Shown in pieces: positions 57,313-64,000 of a stretch of DNA of 64,000 bases (position 1 is its first letter; each line of letters begins with the position of its first letter). The position numbers and the translations under genes were made by a program. The notes under the pieces were generated by a model. The model saw nothing but the letters and a program-made list of their open reading frames with translations, was not told the DNA's origin and ran no database searches. The stretch is from Saccharina japonica (taxonomy: Eukaryota; Sar; Phaeophyceae; Laminariales; Laminariaceae): contig MEHQ01000821.1 of assembly GCA_008828725.1 (NCBI GenBank), positions 1 to 64,000 of the forward strand. Direction: 5' to 3'.

Positions 57313-60300
57313 CAACCAACCGCTGGATAATCTTTTCCACGGGGAAAACCCGACGAAAACTGATCTATTCGTACGTAGAACAACGGCAGCAGCACGTAGC
57401 AGGAGTTAAGTTGCTGTGTAGTTGTCGGGGTGGGCATGCGTGGCCGTCGATGGAGTCCGTGCTCTTTCAAAACACGCGCGATCGAAATATCACACGCAGC
57501 TTTCAAAGAGGAGTTTCGACGAAATTATCGATCTCACAGCTGGTCAAGGTACGGGGAAAAAAACTCCAAAAAACGGCCAAGGGGAAAACTAAACATGAAC
57601 AACTACCAGGAGCGAAAATGTCACGAGACGGGCAACCGCCAAGCAGTCAGTTAGCCAAGGGCGTCCGTCAAGGCATTTCTATCCGTTTAGATGGATTGTC
57701 CCCCATCCCCGCTAGAACAAACGTTCTGTTTTTGTGCGGAAACCCCCATTGTTTTACTTGTTTAGTGTTTAGTGCGTGCTGCTTGCTGCGTGCTAGCACC
57801 AGAGTGCACAGCACACCATCAGATTCGACCGAGGCAGACACAAGACAGTCAGTCAGTACAAGAACAAACATATGTTCACAATTATATGGCCAGAGGTTTT
57901 CCAAAAAAACGGGATTTTTACTCCGTGTCCCCGGATGTTGCCGTCAGGGTACGTTCGTCTAGGCGTTTGCCTTGACGCCGTCGGTCAAGGGGGAAAAGTC
58001 CCTGGCATCTTGGACCAGAAGAACTATTATTAATAATATACTTCGTATAGAAGGACTACCGCGCTTGTTGCAGACACGCAGACACGCAGACACGCGCAGA
58101 CACGCGCAGAGCACATGGAATACGACAATACTTAAAAGAGAACGTTCGAAGGATTTGCACATAGCGCGCCGCTTGTCGCCGTTGGTATTCTAATGAGGCC
58201 GTTTTTTGTCTGTAAGGCAAAAAAGCCTTTTCCGGGGTGCAGACAGGCTTCCAGTATTTACTATACGTAATTAGTCTGTCTGCTATGTTTGTCTGCTGTG
58301 TACGTACATGTGTGTGTAACATTCGTGGTTTTCACTGATTGCGAGAGCTGTACGTGGCTGTTTTCCGCAAACCCGGAGCATACGGAAGCGGGCGAGCTGG
58401 GGCTATCGCGTGGGACTTGTTTCGTTTTTGCCGTCTCGAATTGGTGGCAGTCGCCGTGTTGCTATATATGTTTTTGGTGGCGGGGCTTCTTTTGTCTTTT
58501 AGATGCGGCGGGATTTCGTATTTGGGTTCGTTTTTTTTGTACCTTGACTTCGAACGAACACGGCCTACTGCGAGTATGAGGTAGCCTTGCCTACATTTAA
58601 CTCTCTTGATACTGCTGACAGTAGGAACGAGCTGGTTCCAGGATAAAGCGTAACTTTCCATCTTCGGGCAATAAAAAACGAAGTACTAGGACTATTTCAA
58701 CACTAAAGATGTCCACATGACCGCATAACCAAAAGGCAACACATCGGTGAAGATATTTTTGGCGTGCGAGTTGCAGTTCGCGTGATATGGCCATGTTCGC
58801 GTTACTTGGGGAGGTGTAATTAATCGGGAATAGCTTGCCTGTAGTCAAAACTGTAGCGCTCGCGGTGGCCTCGCAGCAGACGGCACATACATGGCATCGG
58901 ACGGAAATCAAAACTCGAAAACTTGAGCAACCCCGTAGCCCGTATCGAAAAAACCTCCGCAAGACTTGGAAATCTTTCTCTCTCTTTTTGTTATTTTTTC
59001 CCCAGCAGGCCCCCCTACTAAAAAATTGCCAAAATCAAAACCAGGGTATAATACTCGAACGGGTATGTTTTCAGGCTGTGTATATCGGTCAAGACGCCGG
59101 GTGATTCGACACCAGACGCCTTGACACGATCGCATCATGTCGCGTTTTTTTTTTTTTTTTTTTCCATCGAGACTACCAGGCTTTGTTAAGAACCGCCGGC
59201 CAAATTACTAGAACAATGTATTGAGCAATTTTGCAAATTTGGACCCTTCGGGGGAATCAGTTTAACGCGCTCGTTCTTGATAATTGGAAAACGAAACTTG
59301 GTAAGCGTGTCTTTCATAAGATCACAAAGAAAATAATCATGGGTTTTTGTTTCCCGTTTTTTTTTAATCGTGAGATAATTCGGGTCAAAGTTACCCAAAA
59401 ATCTCCAAAAATGTGCAAAAAGCTACCTAGGAAGTGGAAAATAAAACTTTGTTTCTTGTCATGAACAGCCCTCGCAAGTTCCATTATCAAACTCCAAAAA
59501 AACAGCGCGCTTTGTTTCGAAGACACAAGTTGCAATATTTTGGGTGTCGCTGGAACCAGCTCGTAAACTCGTATTAATAGTAAACGTAAATAGCGCGTCC
59601 GCACAAGGAAGCGAGTCGCAAGGATAACGAAGAGGAATGATGGGTCTTCGTCTTTTTCTCTCCTACATATCATACAACAGCCAGGACTATTAACACGCGG
59701 TCGTCGTTGCTTCCTAAATTCTTTGTGGCAGCGAGAAATGCGGAAATGCGTAACCCCTGTGCACGTGACCACGTGACCACCGCCGTATATATACATACAT
59801 ACGCACATCAGAGCTGTCTCTGCGTACTTGTGCATAATGTTGCTGCTGTACTCTGTTACTCTGCTGCTGAGGCGCTTCTAATAGACTTCAGAGTCAGAAA
59901 GCAAGTTGCCCCGACAGGGCTGGCATGAGACGTTGGGAATTCGAATATAATTCCACAACCAGGCAGAGAGGTTTGACTACAAAATCCTACCAAAATAACA
60001 AGAGAAGAAAGCATACTCGTAGAATAAAATATGGGGGGTCTCTCGTGCGCTGGCTCCGGCGAGTTCTTGTTATCCACTATGATATTATACGTTTGTACGA
60101 TACCCTAATCCTTACGAAATGTGTATCGTCGTGTGGAGGTCTCGTGTCTTGGGTCTTGGGTCCGTCGCAGGTCGGGTTCTCCGAAGAGGTCCACGAACTT
60201 CATGGCGGAAAAGCTACGTACGTTCAATTTCTACTCGAAGCTCTTCTATCTGATTCCTCTATCACGAGAAAGGTCAGGAGGAAAGCAGAAAGAACAAGAC

Positions 60301-61017
60301 AGTTGCAACGTTGCAACCACAGCAGCAGCAACTATGACAACAGAAGAGGCAGCAACGAGACCTGCTGGGCACTCTACTGCTGCCGCGTACGTAGGCATGA
60401 AACAAGCAGTAAAGCTTCTCGTGCCAGAAGGTGTATGTACGAGGGGAGGGGTACGCACGAGCACCAGGACGAGCACCACACGACAGGAAACGGACGGAAT
60501 TTAAAGTTTAATTCCAACTTTGATTCCTCAATCTGGCAGTCTGGTTCAACTTGGCAGTAGTTGAAAGGGCGAAAAGGCTAGACCCAGAAGAGCTACAAGC
60601 TACGAGCCACGAGTACTCGAGAACGCCTGCAGTCTGCAAGCTGCAAACAGCAGTGCGCGCTCGTTCGTAGCAATGGTGTTGCGAGCTCGTCGGGGGAAAT
60701 ACCAGGCACGTGTCACGGAAATCCTCGAGGCACTTGAGAGTTTGAAGTTTCAAGCGTGGTTGGTGCGTTGCTGTCCCCCGGCAAAACAAATTAGCTTTTT
60801 TCGGCTTCAGAAATTATTGAATAAAAAATCATAAAAAAAAGTTTACAGACGGTTAAAAAGCTGGCGACGCGTAGGATCATCCCTGCGTGGAAGTCGGAGC
60901 AGATACACTAATGCGTACGTATCGAGAACCTGGTCAAGACAACGGGCGTGCTGCAATGGTATCGAGGCAAATCTTCCTTGCATACAGCCCGCGATGTTGG
61001 GATGAACATTTGGCAGC

Positions 61018-61031
61018 AGCTGCACTGCTGC

Positions 61032-61068
<37 letters not shown>
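61018..61068 (+). repeat. CTG triplet microsatellite
   Basis: About 15 CTG units with one CCG interruption, in gene-poor DNA upstream of the possible coiled-coil exon. Confidence 0.9.
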
Positions 61069-61070
<2 letters not shown>

Positions 61071-61623
61071 ACTTACGGGCAACACGACGACAACCCTTCT
61101 GAGCTCACCCCGACGATCCCGCCCAGCAGATGGCGGAAGAACCAAGCATGAACAAGGAGGAAGCTCCCCCTCCTCCACTGGAGAAGGCACATGCATGCCC
61201 ATTACTCTTCCGCCAGACCCCACGGCCTGTCTACAAGGAAAGTGAGGAGGGTGGTGTCCTTGTTTATGTCAGCAGCAGTCTCTCTTGTAGGCGGGTCTGG
61301 CAACCGGCGAGTTTAGCCGCAATCTTTCTGAGGCACGCGCCGCGAGTGTTGATTGGACGTTAAATTTCGCCGCATCGTAAAAATCGTTCGTGTTCGTGAT
61401 TCGTGATCGTAGATCGACAACAAAACAGAGCGGGGCGCAGCTCGCCGCAAGCATAGCGAGAGAAAAGCAGCACTACTGCTGTAGTCTACAGCAGCACGGT
61501 ACCTCAGGGATGGTTGCGTCGTTACATCGCCACTCGCCCCATCCTTGTTAGATTTGTTCGGTATTGATTTGGGCACGTGCATCACCACCCAGGACCCAGG
61601 ACCTTTTGTCTTTTGATCGAAAA

Positions 61624-61917
61624 ATGTCAGCAAGTCCGAACTGCGATGCGGACAATGGAGAGGGTGGCGGCGAAGGTGCCCTTGGCGTCATGACAGCGGG
61701 GAGATCCAGCGGTCGTCTCGAGAGCGAGCTGGAGAACGTTTGTCGAGAGCTGAGCCTAGTCGAGGCCAAGGTTGCGGAGCTCCTCGAACAGCAAAGCTCC
61801 CTACGAGCTCGACGGGACCAGCTTTCAGGAGAAATACGAGCCCGAAAGAAAAGATGTGAGTGCACTCCTGGGCAGGGCTGCTCCTCGCTGCGGTTGCAGC
61901 AGAGCAGTGAGCGGTAG
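61624..61917 (+). CDS. Possible first exon of an unknown coiled-coil protein
   Basis: The frame from the ATG at 61624 encodes an acidic Gly-rich start (MSASPNCDADNGEGGGEG) and then a strong coiled coil of about 45 residues (LESELENVCRELSLVEAKVA, then LLEQQSSLRARRDQLSGEIR). The continuous frame stops at 61917. A good donor, AAGAT|GTGAGT, at 61855/61856 suggests that the real exon is 61624-61855. A possible acceptor at about 62443 (TTTGCAG|GCGACGAG) would add only 14 residues before a stop. I do not recognise the product. Such a short N-terminal coiled coil may belong to a multi-copy family or a truncated gene copy. Confidence 0.45.
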   Translation: MSASPNCDADNGEGGGEGALGVMTAGRSSGRLESELENVCRELSLVEAKVAELLEQQSSLRARRDQLSGEIRARKKRCECTPGQGCSSLRLQQSSER

Positions 61918-62221
61918 AAATTCAAATCGCGTCCTCTCGACTTGTACGGGTATGTTGCGTTCAGGTATCATACATGCCAGGTATAGACGGTTGCATGTGT
62001 GGACAGCAGTAGTACGGTACAAGGTAGGGTACGTTGGGTGGGTGTTTAGTTTTGGCTGGGCCCATAACCACGAATGTGTTCTACGTGGAGGGATATCTGT
62101 CGTCTACGAGTGAGTCCACGAGGAAAATCGAGCTTGAGATTTGGCAGTCATGACAATCAGCACAGCAGCAGCAGCAGTATCATAGCAGCCACATGCTGTT
62201 GTCGTTCCTGTTGTTATCAGC

Positions 62222-62290
62222 ATTTGTCCCCGACACACCCAGTGTCTGCTGTACTGATTCTGCCTCAGGTTCTGTGGTCGCAAACTACGC
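62222..62290 (+). repeat. Dispersed repeat family B, copy 4 (partial)
   Basis: Contains GACACACCCAGTGTCTGC and GGTTCTGTGGTCGCAAACTA. It lacks the CTTCACATTAA part. Confidence 0.55.
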
Positions 62291-63111
62291 CGTGCTTGCC
62301 ATGAGGTGTGCTGACTTCACTTTGGCGGCTGTGTTTGTTTCTTTCATTGGAATGCTACATGCATAGTCTATGATACAGCCGCACCAGGTAATATCGCACA
62401 CACATGTTCTGTTGGCGATTTCCCTGTTCATTCGCATTTGCAGGCGACGAGCAGATAGACTTTCATATAGGCAGAGCTTACGAGTAGAGCCCATTGGGTG
62501 CTACGTACGCGTAGTACCTGGTACCAGTACGGCGTATCGACACCTTGCTGCATCGGCATACTGATGTCTGTATACATAGCATTCTCGTGTGGTACTACGG
62601 CAGTACTCGTAGTGCTGTATGGATTCCCGTGGTGCGCTTTTGTTGGCATCTTGCTAGGCAGACACCCGTCCCATCGCAAGAAGTGCAAGCAGCACCGAGA
62701 CGAGAAGTGACGGATTCGTTCGCTGTTCGCGCCAAGATCATACGAGTACGCGTACGTAGGGGTGCCCTTAAGACGGGGATAGGGGATAACAAATTGACGA
62801 TTAAACGCGACGATTACAGCTAAGGCCAATGCAGGATTGGGGGGTGACAAGAGAGTGGTGTCGGAGTTACATGATCCTACTCGGTACCAGTGCTGGGCGC
62901 TCACCCTGCTCGTAGACGATTGGCAAACACCGACTTTGCTTTGTCTTGTGTTTGGTCCCAATAATAGACTTTCTTTGTCCTCGTTTTTTTTAAACTTGAT
63001 CTTAAGCACCTGCTGCGCTCTCAGAGAGTCTACAGTACGTACGACAAATAATTCGCGCTTCTACGATCCGTGCTTTCCCGAAGTTCTTGGCTTTCTTTGC
63101 TTTCTTCTACC

Positions 63112-63296
63112 CACACTAATTTCAAGATAAACATGTTCCACACTAATTTCAAGATATTCCCTTCCACACTTAAATCAAGATATATTTTTTCAAAGAGTCC
63201 AATAAAAGTGAAAAAATTGATCTCCAGAACCTCGGTCAGAATCGAAAAATACCTTAAACTGGGCGAGTTAGCCGTTCTTACACTAATTTCAAGATA
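63112..63296 (+). repeat. Four copies of a 16-17 bp motif
   Basis: CACTAATTTCAAGATA occurs at about 63113, 63140 and 63281, with a diverged form (CACTTAAATCAAGATA) at 63167. The spacing is irregular, so it is not a simple tandem repeat. Confidence 0.85.
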
Positions 63297-63483
63297 AAAA
63301 GCTCCGAAAAACAAATATCGGGAAAAAATGACTTTTTTTTTTTGGGCCGATACAAGGGCTCCACATAGGTACCGGCATAGTGCTACCAGGGCTCCGAATC
63401 GATGCCGGCATTTGCATTTTGTCCGCTATACCGGCCCCGCTCTGGCATATCGTTCGGCGTACTGCTGTGCTGGTGTAGCACAT

Positions 63484-63536
63484 GTTGGGTGTGTGGGTGG
63501 GTGAATGGGTGGGTGGGTGTGTGGGTGGGTGGGTGC
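63484..63536 (+). repeat. GGGT tetranucleotide repeat
   Basis: GGGTG units with GAAT and GTGT interruptions, a possible G-quadruplex, in the non-coding right end. Confidence 0.9.
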
Positions 63537-63664
63537 TTTTTGTTGTCGTTGCTGTTGCTGTAGTTGGTTGTCGATCTGTTGTTTGTCACACCATACTACT
63601 GCAGTACTACTACGAACTGTTGCTGTATACTCGTACTACAGTAGCACACATAGTCACGTAAACG

Positions 63665-63782
63665 GCATACATCACACCCACAGCAGGCAGCGAGCGCAGC
63701 GCCGTGCTGTGAGCCGTGTTGCTGTGCTTTCTCTTCCTTTCGAATATAGAGCTGTGTTGTCCTGGAGCATGGAGCTCTATCT
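63665..63782 (-). repeat. Dispersed repeat family C, copy 2 (reverse)
   Basis: The minus strand carries the same blocks as 28731-28852, including ATGCTCCAGGACAACA and AAAGCACAGCAACACGGCTC, with short indels between them. Confidence 0.75.
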
Positions 63783-64000
63783 ATCTACTATGCATTTGCA
63801 AGTCGCCTGTACTTTTTTTTGTTAACTCTTTGTGGTGTACGACTGCTGCTGTCGTGTCGTAGGTGCTTTGCCACATGCCACATACCAGTACTCCTGCAGT
63901 ACGATATAGAGCGGTAGGCGGGTACTGCACGTTCAGGTGTACGTACGTACAGCAGTACGCATTTCGCTGCATTGCACCATGAATCTCTTGGCATTTTCAA

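Larger units (their letters stand above)
51838..61623. other. Gene-poor, repeat-rich region
   Basis: Apart from the four SINEs and two family B repeats listed, I see no supportable gene in these 9.8 kb. Long A or T runs (54826-54847, 59147-59163) and palindromic TATTAATA motifs are frequent. Open frames are short and lack family resemblance. Confidence 0.6.
61918..64000. other. Right end of the window, mostly repeats
   Basis: Contains family B copy 4, the four-copy CACTAATTTCAAGATA motif, the GGGT repeat and family C copy 2. The relative of the 68-bp repeat at about 62840 is also here. No gene is recognised. Confidence 0.55.

Overview
The window looks like nuclear DNA of a heterokont (stramenopile) alga, most likely a brown alga related to Ectocarpus. 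This is an inference. The reasons are small conserved exons separated by long introns with GT-AG borders, a predicted plastid protein whose presequence has a signal peptide followed by a Phe (the bipartite heterokont plastid-targeting pattern), many dispersed short repeats, and strict strand alternation of neighbouring genes, which is known from Ectocarpus. There are no prokaryotic operons, no rRNA and no convincing functional tRNA. One unknown base lies at position 59.

Layout from left to right. 1-2.7 kb: a PAM2-like peptide at the very edge, then a decayed non-LTR retrotransposon (endonuclease plus reverse transcriptase remnants). 3.06-9.13 kb (minus): the N-terminal exons of splicing factor SF3B1; the HEAT-repeat part would lie off the left edge. 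11.17-17.54 kb (plus): a complete seven-exon gene for the 26S proteasome ATPase RPT1/PSMC2 (436 aa). 19.85-27.50 kb (minus): a glomulin/ALF4-like gene whose conserved domain is interrupted by about 560 residues of tandem repeats. 27.88-34.72 kb (plus): a six-exon gene for an unknown, probably plastid-targeted 847-aa protein built from duplicated modules. 36.98-39.59 kb (minus): a complete five-exon p32/MAM33 mitochondrial matrix protein gene. 39.86-45.15 kb (plus): a complete eight-exon metallophosphoesterase gene (MPPED-like). 50.62-51.69 kb (minus): a Cys-rich cytochrome b5-domain protein. 51.7-64 kb is gene-poor and repeat-rich, with four tRNA-derived SINEs and one possible coiled-coil exon at 61.6 kb.

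The recognised genes run -,+,-,+,-,+,-. Two pairs are tightly divergent (375 bp and 272 bp between start codons) and probably share promoters. Most of the proteins are housekeeping (splicing, proteasome, ubiquitin-ligase control, mitochondrial matrix). They do not form a pathway island, although RPT1 and the glomulin-like gene both concern protein degradation.

The most unusual material is (1) a family of 110-150 bp elements ending in a poly(C)/poly(G) run, with seven copies between 4.2 and 19.2 kb and a short hairpin whose two arms change together; (2) a tandem array behind the MAM33 gene whose units end in the same GAGTAC-plus-poly(C) signature; (3) the repeat-expanded glomulin-like protein; and (4) the unknown modular plastid protein. 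All exon borders were read by eye from splice consensus, reading phase and family conservation.
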